Assembly: GCA_015501075.1 (NCBI GenBank) | Contig: JADNYJ010000061.1 | Location: forward strand, 145,931-209,930 | Length of the DNA stretch: 64,000 nucleotides | Origin: Gymnopilus junonius | Lineage: Eukaryota; Basidiomycota; Agaricomycetes; Agaricales; Galerinaceae | Direction of reading: 5' to 3' | Translations under genes and position numbers: made by a program | Part shown: piece by piece, positions 23,345-35,791 of the stretch | Layout: each line of letters begins with the position of its first letter | How positions within the stretch are numbered: position 1 is the first letter of the stretch | Notes under the pieces: generated by a model | What the model saw: the letters and a program-made list of their open reading frames with translations, nothing else | Databases searched by the model: none | Told to the model about the DNA's origin: nothing

Positions 23345-23766
23345 AATGGCAAAGCATGCTGTTCGCCATTGGCAGAACCTGCTGGACATTGAGTTCGCCT
23401 TAGGGCAGAACCTGTCTAGCATAGTTCGCTATTGTGCAGAACCTGCTTAGCATCGGTCTGTAGCTTACTTCTACCTGGGAAGATAGTTCGCCATCAGGCA
23501 GAACATCAACCACAGCTGTTCATCGCAAGACAGAATGCTCTCCCATAATTGTTCGCTACCATGCGCAACATTGTATAGGGCCTTGTTATGTGGGCCCAGA
23601 CATCTGTCACTGTCTGGACAAATTACCCTTAAGGGGTTAATTCCATGTCTGGCACAGGTATTTTTAGCAGTGCTTTCCTTATTTAGCATGCTTTTACACA
23701 CCTGTCGCTGACACAACCCAGCCTTTTTCTTAACAGAAATCCCAATCATCCAAACTATCTCAACAA

Positions 23767-24876
23767 ATGTCTTCCATAAAGAACACCACTTCCATCTCCT
23801 TCACTGCCTCCGACCTTCCCAAATTCGATGGTCATCACTACCACCAATGGGCATCCAAAATGGAGGCTGTCATACTCCATATGGACATTAAAGCCGTCCT
23901 TGAAGGCACCCTTACCACTCCTTCAGAGCAACAAATTAGGGAACCCGCCTTTCCTCTGGCACTCATGCCACTGATACCACTCCTGCCACCAGGCCTACCC
24001 AGGCTGATCTCAACCTGTACAATGCCCACTTCTCTCACTGGACTGCCACCGAGGAAACATACCACCATAAATTGGAGAGTTTCAACTCCAAGAATGCCAA
24101 GGCACTTGGTCTTTTGGCCATGTGCCTCGATACTGGTATATGGGACCAGGTTAAAAACCTGTCTGCAGCTCAAGCATGGGATTGGATCAAAACGAAGTAC
24201 TCCAAGGAGATGTTCGTCGAGACCCTCGAGGACTTTAGGGTCCTTATGAATCTCAAGATCGATCTATCCGATCCCAACCCCCAGCTTGCCAAGTTCCATT
24301 ACCACTATGGCGTCTCCCACTCATCAATGATGCAAATGCCTCAGCATCAACTGGTTCCACCGGCATGGTACCCATGGTCTCTGAGTCCATGGCATGCCTA
24401 GTTCTACTTATGAATCTTCCACTTGCCATGAATGTCACGTTGCAAGAATCCATTTATCAGCGGATGATGGAAGATTTCACTAGGCAAAACTCAGTTCCAA
24501 ATATGGAACTGAAAGACCTCTTTGACAGCATTCACACCACATGGGCTGCCCGATTTGGGCACCTTAAGCAGCATGAGCAACCCAAGTGCGGCACATTCTA
24601 TGTGCTGAAGCAGCTCAACCTGCCTAAGGACAGCCAGCCCAGAAACCAACAGGCTAGCAATGTGAATGCACAGTGCAATACTGCAATCAAAGGGAAAGGT
24701 CCCGAACTGCACCACTCTGATCAGCAGAATGCTGGTAACCCCAGCAGTTCGCAGAAGAAGGAGTATCCTAAGAGGAAACCCTGCCGCTCTGGCTTCAAAC
24801 CAAAGTCAGCATGCTTTGTTGAGGACTCAATGAAGAGCCATTTACACTCACATCATCAGTGCATTTCCTGCCACTA
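23767..24876 (+). pseudogene. gag: gag of copia 1
   Basis: Starts MSSIKNTTSISF with the copia-type N-terminal block LPKFDGHHYHQWASKMEAV (capsid start). It continues, after frame changes near 23965 and 24315, with LGLLAMCLDTGIWDQV, AWDWIKTKYSKEM, LEDFRVLMNLKIDL and a basic C-terminal part (KKEYPKRKPCRSG). A clear CCHC knuckle is not visible. Copia 2 has the same gag at 34272-35359 with its own indels, so each frameshift can be assigned to one copy. Confidence 0.8.
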
Positions 24877-25118
24877 GAGAAATTGCACCCAGTCCCCACT
24901 ACTCACAATGTTGTTGAGATTAGTGGGAGAGGTACTATTACCTCTCGCAAAGTCCGTGAAGGTGCCTGGAAGAACCCCACTCAGGGAATGGCGCCATACC
25001 CCTCTTTTAGGAAATTGTGGGACCTGATGTCTCGGATCAGGGTTACCCCGACTATTGCCACCTCTAGTAGATTCGAGGAAGTCGCCCTTAATACGGGGCA
25101 AGTAGGATTGCCGAAAAT

Positions 25119-28100
25119 GTGGGAATGAGTAGCACTGTGTATTTACACAGTAGCACCACCACAGAGGATGTTGCATCGGGGTTGTCAATGATGACTGAGA
25201 TCTATAATGATCTCTTTGGTCCTGAGCCCTATTGGGCGCTGACCCCAGATCCTTCTCATATGGCAGTCGATTCTGAACTGCTTATGGTGGAAGACTGGAA
25301 TTGAATGAATGGGGTAGTGTCACAAGGCGATCTCACCTATGTGGATGATGATGAGGAGTATATCTCCTTTGGGGAAGAAGACCTTCCACCGCCACCACTG
25401 ATCGGTGAGTCCCTTCATCTCGGATCGCACTATATTGGTGCAGACGGGAATGTTGTTACTAAAATGGCTCAACAGAGCCAGGACGATATGTACAAGATGA
25501 TGTGGGATTCAGACCTGATCTCCTATGAGGATGAGATTGAGCAGAATCATGGCGATTCAGTGCTCCTCCCTCATCTGGACTGGCAAGTACCTTCTTGTTC
25601 ACATGTTGACAAGATACTAACTGATCAACCCACAGGTATTAATATGCTGTATGGGGTAGATAGTAAATTAATGTTATTTACTATCTACAATATATATCTT
25701 GATCACGTTGTCTCTTGTGTGAACTGTAAGGGAAAGGAACGTGAGAAGACGTTTGAGGAATGGCTTGTAGATTCCAGAGTGTCCATACATTTTTCTGGAC
25801 AAATCTCCAACTTCTCGGAACTTACCAAATTTCCAAGCAAAGAAAGACCAAAGGTCCAAACTGCTAATGGCATAGCCTTTGTCGATGGATTTGGTACTAT
25901 TTTTATTGAAACAGAAGTTAGCAATAAAGATAATACTGTGATGCATGAAACATTGCATCTTCATCCAGTATTCTACATGCCTGCTGTGACTGTATGACTT
26001 CTGTCGATGGGTCAAATCCTCAGTGCCAACAATATTGTGTTAGGTGATTCACGATCACTTAATTTCATATCCAAAGAGAATAGCCGCACCATTCTAAATG
26101 CATTGCCGAAGCATTCTCATCATGACACTATGTTTTGGGTTAAATCGCAGATCATCTCTGGAAAGAACTTGATCACGATGGAATTGGTACATGCTGAAGA
26201 TTACGATCTATGGCATAGATGACTCGGACACCCTTCCACTCAAGTGTTCGAGAAGTTTAAGGCTAATTCCGAAAACTTCCCATCTATTAAAGTCCCGAAG
26301 GATGCTGGCATATGCGAAGGTTGTGCAAAAGGAAAGATGCATTCATGCTCTTTCCCAGACAATGTCAAATGTGCAACCAGACCATTCCAGTGGATCCATT
26401 CAGACCTTAAGGAGTATCCGGTGACTTCATATCACCGTACAAATATTTCATTTCCTTTATTGATGATCACACATCAAATACTTGGGTCACGCTCCTCAAA
26501 CAAAGAGTGATGTGAAAGACTACCAGGCAATTTTTAGCCATGGTAAAAACCAAGTATAATGCCAAAGTCGAAGAGTGGATGAGCGACAATGGTGGTGAAT
26601 ACATCGATAAGGAATATATTGAAGATCTTGGGAATCGAGATCCAAAGAAGCGTACCTCATCAGCCCCAAATGAATGGTCAGCTGAATGCTTCAATCGGAC
26701 TTTAGATGAGAAAGCCGAGTCTATGGCCTATTAGCCTGTCTCCCTGACAGCTGGTGGGAGTTTTGCGTGATACACGCAGTCTATTTATACAAGAGAACTC
26801 CCAGACTCTCGCTAACTGGAAATCTCCATTTGAATTAATCAATGGAGAAAAGCCTGATTTGTCACACCTATGGGTATTAGGATGTGGGGCATATGTGTTC
26901 CTTCCAAAGGATACATGGGCAAATAAACTTTTGCCCAAATCCGAGTTGATGATATTCCTCAGATATCGTGGACATCATTCTAATATGATGTTCATGCGAA
27001 GCCCCAACAATGTTCTATTCATAGCTGCCACAGCGCTTTTTGATGAACACTTGTTTCCTAAATGCCAAAAGGCTAAAGTACTGCCGCTTACCCAAATACA
27101 TAAGCACACCTCCCCGGAGGAACCTGTTTTGGAAGTGGAGGACAGTGATTCTCATGATGGTGAAGAACCGTCCTATAGACCACCCCCAAATAATCCATCA
27201 AGTGAGACTGAGGTACCTCATGATGATGAGCCACCCAAGACTCCACCTCCCAAGTCACCAGCAGATACTCATCCAAGTATGCCTTCTACTCCTAGGCAAG
27301 GACTGAGTTCTAATCTCCCACCACCTGCACCGCGGAAACCCCATGCTGGTCCATCAGGGGGAGCTGCCAGTGATGCTCCAAGAAGGAGCACTCATGAGAG
27401 TAAAAGTACACAAAAAGAAGGGAATGTATACCCTCCTGGTACAGCCACTGATAGAGATCGCGGCACAGATTAGACATAACTGGATCCACTCCAAATTTGT
27501 CTATGGCCTCTAGTGACCACATGGCTGAGTACCCGTACAATCCCAATATGGGAGCGGAAGGGGGAGCACATTGGCATGCCTATTTACTTTCTAAGGCAAT
27601 TTCTGATAGTGCACTTCCAGATCCATTGAACATCTGAAATTGGACTAGTAAAGATCTTAGTGCTACCTGCCTATCAACAACAGGAATGGCACAAGGCTCA
27701 ATTCGAAGAATTAGAGGCCCTTCATAAACAAAAAGTTTATGAGCTTGCTGACCTACCTCCAGGCCGAAAGGCCATCAAAAATCATTGGGTTTTCGATATT
27801 AAGTCTGATGGATGTAAAAAAGCCCGTCTAGTTGCCAAGAGTTTTTCCCAAATAGAAGGCCTAGACTATGATGAGATCTTCTCACCAGTTGTCCAGTTCA
27901 AGTCAGTCTGAACAATCTTAGCCTTAGCAACACTTGAGAAATGGTGCATAGAGTCCCTTGACATCAAATCAGCTTTCCTATATGGGAAACTTGACGAGGA
28001 GATATATATGGAACAGCCTGATGGCTTTACCATAAAGGGACAAGAGAAGAAAGTACTTCGCCTGCTCAAAGCTATCTATAGGCTAAAACAAGCTGCACGT

Positions 28101-29186
28101 GCATGGTGGTCTGAACTTGATTGCTCCCTCAAAGAGCTTGGTTTCACATGCCTATATGCTGATGCTGGCATATTTGTCACAAGACATAGCGATGGGACCC
28201 TTGTCATTATGTTGGCATATGTTGACGATATTATCATCACAGGTCCTAACACCAAATTAGTCTGACAGAAGAAGCAGTTATTTATGACTGCATGGGAATG
28301 TCGAGACCTAGGTATATGTCAGGAGTTTCTCCACATGAGAATCAGGTACATTAAAGGCAAGACCTACATCGATCAAATGCCGTACCTTAATAAGATTCTT
28401 ACATGCTTTGGAATGATGAATGCGAAAGCAGCACAGACTCCATTACCTACCGGGTATAAGCCAGAACCCTTTACAGGCATGAGTTCGGCTTCACTTCAGT
28501 CAGAGTATCAATCGGTGATTGGTTCCCTGCTATATTTAATGCTAGGAACACAACCCGATATAGCCTTTGCTGTAACACAGATGGCTAAGTTCACTGCGAA
28601 CCCATCTGATGAACATCTGAACTGTGCTAAATACATCATGTGCTACCTTGTTGGTACACGCAACTATGCACTTGTGTTCGATGGAAACAGCGATAAAGGC
28701 TTGTATGCCTACTGTGATGCCTCATATGGTGATGATAGAACAGAGCCTGATCGCATGCATCGATCTATGCAGGGATACTTCTTTTCCCTTGCTAGTGGGA
28801 GTATCAAATGGCACTCCAAAACGCAGACTCTAGTATCAATGTCATCCACAATGGCAGAATACATGGCACTCTCTGACTGTGCATGTGATTGTGCATGGTT
28901 TAAGATTCTATTTGAAGAACTCGGGATGTCAATCCCATACGTTCCCTTATATGGAGATAGTCATGGAGCTATTTTTAACTCGCAAAATCCCATCACCCAA
29001 AAAGGGATAAAGCACATTGAAATATGCTACCACTATATCCGGGAACAAATAGAACTTGGGAACATTAAAATAGAGCACGTCCCTATGGACAAAAATGTTG
29101 CCAATATGTTTACCAAGAATCTAGGCCCTACCCTGTTCCTTAAACATAGACAGGCTCTAGGCATAGAGTTCTATCCCTTAGAATAG
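25119..29186 (+). pseudogene. pol: pol of copia 1 (PR-IN-RT-RH)
   Basis: Protease block WLVDSRVSIHFSG near 25765, where the catalytic DSG has become DSR. The integrase has its zinc part at WHR-stop-LGHPST and CEGCAKGKMHSC near 26215-26350 and core motifs HSDLKEYP, SDNGGEY and NEWSAECFN. A Pro/Glu/Asp-rich spacer follows (27110-27300). The reverse transcriptase holds VFDIKSDG, ARLVAKSFSQIEGLDYDEIF, LDIKSAFLYGKL and an intact AYVDDIIITG at about 28220. RNase H holds YCDASYGDD, QTLVSMSSTMAEYMA and KGIKHIEICYHYIRE. TGA stops at 25302, 25995, 26220, 27909 and 28263 replace expected Arg codons. The frame ends at TAG 29184-29186. Confidence 0.9.
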
Positions 29187-29239
29187 AATACTGACACATC
29201 GCATCAGAAACAAGTATGTGCGCTAATGCGGCACTACTT

Positions 29240-29248
29240 GAGGGGAAG
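29240..29248 (+). other. Polypurine tract of copia 1
   Basis: GAGGGGAAG directly before the 3' LTR, the expected plus-strand primer. Confidence 0.6.
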
Positions 29249-29646
29249 TGTTGACATGATAAGTGTCCATGTGACTACATCACATGACTCACATGACATG
29301 CATGATCAGACGCATCTATATGTGACTAGATCCAGTGACAACAGAGTATCATAGTCATCTTATATGACTAAAGCATGTGATCACTTAGTGAGTGTATTAC
29401 TCATCTTATGAGTAGATATTAGTAATTACATAGTAATTAGCTGAGTAATTGCCTTATGCATTACTCATATGTAGTTAGTCACTGCATGTCCTGTAGGTAT
29501 ATAAGGACACTCTAAACAGCATCCTAATCTAAGTCATTTGCACTTCTGTAGTACCTAAGTAGTCACCTTAGCACTAGCCTCTCACAACCCAGGTAAGATA
29601 GTAGTTACAACAATACTATGCAGAGCGCACTACTTGCTGCTCAATA
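29249..29646 (+). repeat. 3' LTR of copia 1 (398 bp)
   Basis: Begins TGTTGACATG and ends CTCAATA. It is followed by the duplication AGGGG. Confidence 0.95.
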
Positions 29647-29651
29647 AGGGG
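29647..29651. repeat. Target-site duplication of copia 1 (right)
   Basis: AGGGG, matching 22929-22933. Confidence 0.9.
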
Positions 29652-29941
29652 TTTCTCTTCTCTTTCCTTTGGATCCCTCACTACCTATCCCTGTCCCTCT
29701 TATATTTCTCTCTTAGAATCATAAACTGGTTATATTCTTTCCATGTGAACTTAGTATTGTCCAACATTGGTATGTTGGGCTTCCACTTTTTGTGAATATT
29801 CACCAGTAGTGAATTACACACTCACCTTGAGTTCATCTCAAGGCACTGCTCACCACACTGCTCCCTGCTCAGGACCCATCACAAGAAGGGCTGTTCTCAG
29901 CTGAGTTTTGGGTTTCTATCTCCTTCCTTTCACACTGTTTT

Positions 29942-30638
29942 ATGATGACTGAAGCACTTATTATCAGCTCTGCTATCAACTGCTGTCACTGCTTTTCACC
30001 CACTGTGGCATCTACTCTTGCATTGGAAACTGTGGTCACAGAACCTGAAGTTTCTCCACTGCCAGCCTCCCCTGTTCTTTCCTCTCTGTTGTCTCTGCTA
30101 TCAGACATACCATCAAATTACTTCGATTCTCATCTGCTGAGTCCTCTTGTGGGTCCACCATTTCCACCTCTGGACCTACCTTCCCCCCCTATGTTGATCA
30201 CACCTTCGCCCTCGAACACTACCTTGACTACTGCTGTTGCCAAACTGATTTCTTCCAGTTCCAAGTTTGATTCAGACTCTGACATGCTTTTTCTGAAGAA
30301 ATCAGGCACATATACTCAGTCCTCCACTACATATATAGTATTGAATATGTCTTCAACCACAGCTTCTGTCGAACACCCCATTACCAAGCATTGTCCTATC
30401 CTCACCACTGGCAATATCACACCCAAGGCCCTCATTGACTTAGCTGATGCTCACAATGAATACTTTATCATGAAGGAAGTTGATGACATTGATAAAGTCA
30501 AGAAGATCCTTGGGGATTCAAATGCATGCATATTCATGACTGGATTGCTTGTGAATGCAACCATCTGCTGAAACTGGGCTATGAGGAGTTCATGGCTGAA
30601 GTTTGCACAAACTACCTGCCTTCCAATTGGGAGGAATC
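29942..30638 (+). pseudogene. gag: Partial gag of element E
   Basis: Frame from ATG 29942. A Ser/Thr/Pro-rich N-terminus leads to the gypsy Gag capsid block: GNITPKALIDLADAHNEYF, EVDDIDKVKKIL, and after a 1-nt shift near 30520 IHDWIACECNHLLKLGYEEF and NYLPSNWEE. The pattern K-I-T-P-x-x-L-x-x-x, then W-I-x-x-x-x-x-L, then F-M-x-E, then Y-L-x-x-x-W-E is the usual Gag of a group of basidiomycete gypsy elements distinct from families A and D. It is cut by the outer end of copia 2 at 30639. Confidence 0.75.
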
Positions 30639-30651
30639 TATTGAGCAGCAA

Positions 30652-33600
30652 GATACTCTGACTGAAGTGAAGCGAACTCGTGCCTGTAAAGGGTTCTGGC
30701 TTATACCCAGTAGGTAATGGAGTCTGTGCTGCTTTCGCATTCATCATTCCAAAGCATGTAAGAATCTTATTAAGGTACGGCATTTGATCGATGTAGGTCT
30801 TGCCTTTAATGTACCTGATTCTCATGTGGAGAAACTCCTGACATATACCTAGGTCTCGACATTCCCATGCAGTCATAAATAACTGCTTCTTCTGTCAGAC
30901 TAATTTGGTGTTAGGACCTGTGATGATAATATCGTCAACATATGCCAACATAATGACAAGGGTCCCATCGCTATGTCTTGTGACAAATATGCCAGCATCA
31001 GCATATAGGCATGTGAAACTGAGCTCTTTGAGGGAGCAATCAAGTTCAGACCACCATGCACGTGCAGCTTGTTTTAGCCTATAGATAGCTTTGAGCAGGC
31101 GAAGTACTTTCTTCTCTTGTCCCTTTATGGTAAAGCCATCAGGCTGTTCCATATATATCTCCTCGTCAAGTTTCCCATATAGGAAAGCTGATTTGATGTC
31201 AAGGGACTCTATGCACCATTTCTCAAGTGTTGCTAAGGCTAAGATTGTTCAGACTGACTTGAACTGGACAACTGGTGAGAAGATCTCATCATAGTCTAGG
31301 CCTTCTATTTGGGAAAAACTCTTGGCAACTAGACGGGCTTTTTTACATCCATCAGACTTAATATCGAAAACCCAATGATTTTTGATGGCCTTTCGGCCTG
31401 GAGGTAGGTCAGCAAGCTCATAAACTTTTTGTTTATGAAGGGCCTCTAATTCTTCGAATTGAGCCTTGTGCCATTCCTGTTGTTGATAGGCAGGTAGCTG
31501 ACTAAGATCTTTACTAGTCCAATTTCAGATGTTCAATGGATCTGGAAGTGCACTATCAGAAATTGCCTTAGAAAGTAAATAGGCATGCCAATGTGCTCCC
31601 CCTTCCGCTCCCATATTGGGATTGTACGGGTACTCAGCCAGTGGTCACTAGAGGCCTAGACAAATTTGGAGTGGATCCAGTTATGTCTAATCTGTGCCGC
31701 GATCTCTATGTGGCTGTACCAGGAGGGTATACTTCCCTTCTTTTTGTGTACTTTTACTCTCATGAGTGCTCCTTCTTGGAGCATCACTGGCAGCTCCCCC
31801 TGATGGACCAGCATGGGGTTTCCGCGGTGCAGGTGGTGGGAGATTAGAACTCAGTCCTTGCCTAGGAGTAGAAGGCATACTTGGATGAGTATCTGCTGGT
31901 GACTTGGGAGGTGGAGTCTTGGGTGGCTCATCATCATGAGGTACCTCAGTCTCACTTGATGGATTATTTGGGGGTGGTCTATAGGACGGTTCTTCACCAT
32001 CATGAGAATCACTGTCCTCCACTTCCAAAACAGGTTCCTCCGGGGAGGTGTGCTTATGTATTTGGGTAAGCGGCAGTACTTTAGCCTTTTGGCATTTAGG
32101 AAACAAGTGTTCATCAAAAAGCGCTGTGGCAGCTATGAATAGAACATTGTTGGGGCTTCGCATGAACATCATATTAGAATGATGTCCACGATATCTGAGG
32201 AATATCATCAACTCGGATTTGGGCAAAGTTTATTTGCCCATGTATCCTTTGGAAGGAACACATATGCCCCACATCCTAATACCCATAGGTGTGACAAATC
32301 AGGCTTTTCTCCATTGATTAATTCAAATGGAGATTTCCAGTTGAGTCGATGCACGGGAGTTCTATTGTATAAATAGACTGCGTGTATCACGCAAAACTCC
32401 CACCAGCTGTCAGGGAGACAGGCTAATAGGCACATAGACTCGGCTTTCTCATCTAAAGTCTGATTGAAGCATTCAGCTCGACCATTCATTTGGGGCTGAT
32501 GAGGTACACTTCTTTGGATCTCGATCCCAAGATCCTTAAGGATTTCAATATATTCCTTATTGATGTATTCACCACCATTGTCGCTCATCCACTCTTCGAC
32601 TTTGGCATTATACTTGGTTTTTACCATGGCTAAAAATTGCCTGGTAGTGTCTTTCACATCACTCTTGTGTTTGAGGAGCGTGACCCAAGTATTTGATGTG
32701 TGATCATCAATAAAGGAAATGAAATATTTGTACCGGTGATATGAAGTCACCGGATACTCCTTAAGGTCTGAATGGATCCACTGAAATGGTCTGGTTGCAC
32801 ATTTGACATTGTCTGGGAAAGAGCATGAATGCATCTTTCCTTTTGCACAACCTTCGCATATGCCAGCATCCTTCGGGACTTTAATAGATGGGAAGTTTTC
32901 GGAATTAGCCTTAAACTTCTCGAACACTTGAGTGGAAGGGTGTCCGAGTCATCTATGCCATAGATCATAATCTTCGGCATGTACCGATTCCATCGTGATC
33001 AAGTTCTTTCCAGAGATGATCTGCGATTTAACCCAAAACATAGTGTCATGATGAGAATGCTTCGGCAATGCATTTAGAATGGTGGGCTATTCTCTTTGGA
33101 TATGAAATTAAGTGATCGTGAATCACCTAACACAATATTGTTGGCGCTGAGGATTTGACCCATCGACAGAAGTCATACAGTCACAGCAGGCATGTAGAAT
33201 ACTGGATGAAGATGCAATGTTTCATGCATCACAGTATTATCTTTATTGCTAACTTCTGTTTCAATAAAAATAGTACCAAATCCATCGACAAAGGCTATGC
33301 CATTAGCAGTTTGGACCTTTGGTCTTTCTTTGCTTGGAAATTTGGTAAGTTCCGAGAAGTTGGAGATTTGTCCAGAAAAATGTATGGACCTCCGGAATCT
33401 ACAAGCCATTCCTCAAACATCTTTTCATGTTCCTTTCCCTTACAGTTCACACAAGAGACAACGTGATCAAGATATATATTGTAGATAGTAAATAAATTTA
33501 ATTTACTATCTACCCCATACAGCATATTAATACCTGTGGGTTGATCAGTTAGTATCTTGTCAACATGTGAACAAGAAGGTACTTGCCAGTCCAGATGAGG

Positions 33601-33900
33601 GAGGAGCACTGAATCGCCATGATTCTGCTCAATCTCATCCTCATAGGAGATCAGGTCTGAATCCCACATCATCTTGTACATATCGTCCTGCTCTGTTGAG
33701 CCATTTTAGTAACATTCCCATCTGCACCAATATAGTGCGATCCGAGATGAAGGGACTCACCGATCAGTGGTGGCGTGGAAGTCTTCTTCCCCAAAGGAGA
33801 TATACTCCTCATCATCATCCACATAGGTGAGATCGCCTTGTGACACTACCCATTCATTCATTCCAGTCTTCCCATAAGCAGTTCAGAATCGACTGCCATA
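30652..33900 (-). pseudogene. pol: pol of copia 2
   Basis: The integrase is nearly uninterrupted from 32927 to 32208 (CEGCAKGKMHSCSF, YFISFIDDHTSNTWV, WMSDNGGEYINKEY, NGRAECFNQTLDEK) and better kept than in copia 1. The reverse transcriptase keeps AYVDDIIITG near 30940. The protease region (33390-33410) keeps the codons for DSG but loses 1 nt right after, shifting the frame. Four TGA stops at 33173-33175, 32949-32951, 31249-31251 and 30895-30897 lie at the same codons as stops in copia 1. The RNase H part ends at the deletion at 30652. Confidence 0.9.
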
Positions 33901-34271
33901 TGAGAAGGATCTGGGGTCAGCGCCCATAGGGCTCAGGACCAAAGAGATCATTATAGATCTCAGTCATCATTGACAACCCGATGCAACATCCTCTGTGGTG
34001 GTGCTACTGTGTATACACAGTGCTACTCATTCCCACATTTCGCAATCCTACTTGCACCCGTATTAAGGGCGACTTCCTCGAATCTACTGAGGTGGCAATA
34101 GTCGGGGTAACCCTGATCCGAGACATCAGGTCCCAATTTCCTAAAAGAGGGGTATGGCGCCATTCCCTGAGTGGGGTTCTTCCAGGGCCTTCACGGACTT
34201 TGCGAGAGGTAATAGTACCTCTCCCACTAATCTCAACAACATTGTGAGTAGTGGGGACTGGGTGGATTTCT

Positions 34272-35359
34272 CTAGTGGTGGGAAATGCGCCTGTGATGTG
34301 AGTGTAAATGGCTCTTCATCGGAGTCCTCAACAAAGCATGCTGACTTTGGTTTGAAGCCAGAGCGGCAGGGTTTCCTCTTAGGATACTCCTTTTTCTGGA
34401 ACTGCTGGGGTTACCAGCATTCTGCTGATCAGAGTGGGCAGTTCGGGACCTTTCCCTTTGATTGCAGTTTGCACTGTGCATTCACATTGCTAGCCTGTTG
34501 GTTTCTGGGCCGGCTGTCCTTAGGCAGGTTGAGCTGCTTCGCACATAGAATGTGCCGCACTTGGGTTGCTCATGCTGCTTAAGGTGCCCAAATCGGGCAG
34601 CCCATGTGGTGGAATGCTGTCAAAGAGGTCTTTCAGTTCCATATTTGGAACTGAGTTTTGCCTAGTGAAATCTTCCATCATCCCTGATAAACAGATTCTT
34701 GCGACATGACATTTGGCAAGTGGAAGATTCATAAGTAGAATAGGCATGCCATGGATCAGAACCATGGGTACCATGCCGTGGAACCAGTTGATGCTGAGGC
34801 ATTTGCATCATTGATGAGTGGGAGACGCCCATAGTGGTAATGGAACTTGGCAAGCTGGGGGTTGGGATCGGATAGATCTATCTTGAGATTCATGAGGACC
34901 CTAAAGTCCTCGAGGGTCTCGACGAACATCTCCTTGGAGTACTTCGTTTTGATCCAATCCCATGCTTGAGCTGCAGACAGGGTTTTAACCTGGTCCCATA
35001 TACCAGTATCGAGGCACATGGCCAAAAGACCAAGTGCCTTGGCATTCTTGGAGTTGAAACTCTCCAATTTATGTGGTATTTCCTCGGTGGCAGTCCAGTG
35101 AGAGAAGCGGGCATTGTACAGGTTGAGATCAGCCTGGGTAGGCCCGGTGGCAGGAGTGGTGTCGTGGCATGAGTGCCAGGGGAAAGGGTTCCCTAATTGT
35201 TGCTCTGGAGGAGGTAAGGGTGCCTTCAAGGACAGCTTTAATTCCATATGGAGGATGACAGCCTCCATTTTGGATGCCCATTGGCGGTAGTGATGACCAT
35301 CGAATTTGGAAGGTCAGAGGCAGTGAAGGAGATGAAGTGGTGTTCTTTATGGAAGACAT
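34272..35359 (-). pseudogene. gag: gag of copia 2
   Basis: Starts MSSIKNTTSS at 35359 and holds the same blocks as copia 1 gag (LGLLAMCLDTGIWDQV, LEDFRVLMNLKIDL, DLSDPNPQLAKFHYHYG) within a 170-codon frame from 35268, after small indels near the start and another shift near 34775. It ends in the Lys/Arg-rich C-terminal part near 34300. Confidence 0.8.
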
Positions 35360-35791
35360 TGTTGAGTTAGTTTGGATGATTGGATTTCTGTTAAGAAAAA
35401 GGCTGGGTTGTGTCAGCACAGGTGTGTAAAAGCATGCTAAATAAGGAAAGCACTGCTAAAAATACCTGTGCCAGACATGGAATTAACCCCTTAAGGGTAA
35501 TTTGTCCAGACAGTGACAGATGTCTGGGCCCACATGACAAGGCCCTATACAATGTTGCGCATGGTAGCGAACAATTGTGGGAGAGCATTCTGTCTTGTGA
35601 CAAACAGCTGTGGTTGATGTTCTGCCTGACGGCGAACTATCTTCCCAGGTAGAAGTAAGCTACAGACCGATGCTAAGCAGGTTCTGCACAATGGTGAACT
35701 ATGCTAGACAGGTTCTGCCCTAAGGTGAACTCAATGTCAAGCAGGTTCTGCCAATGGTGAACAGCATGCTTTGCCATCAGGGCCCATAACC

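Larger units (their letters stand above)
22934..29646 (+). mobile_element. Ty1/copia retrotransposon, copia 1 (full length, inactive)
   Basis: 6713 bp with two 398-bp LTRs (22934-23331 and 29249-29646) and a 5-bp duplication AGGGG. A primer site follows the 5' LTR and a purine tract precedes the 3' LTR. The pol order is protease, integrase, reverse transcriptase, RNase H, which defines the copia type. The LTRs start TGTTGACA and end CTCAATA, so the usual CA end has become TA. The element inserted 10 bp downstream of the TATA box of element E. All reading frames are broken. Confidence 0.95.
21022..30638 (+). mobile_element. Element E: second gypsy family, 5' LTR and partial gag, interrupted by two insertions
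   Basis: With the Tc1 element (21210-22791) and copia 1 (22934-29646) removed, the remaining sequence runs from TGTAACAG at 21022 to TTACA at 29814-29818. That is an LTR of about 490 bp with a TATA box at 22916, and a gag frame follows from 29942. The gag is cut off at 30638 by copia 2. The inverted ends TGTAA/TTACA, the promoter and the downstream gag support an LTR. Its 3' partner is not in the window, so the exact borders are inferred. Confidence 0.6.
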
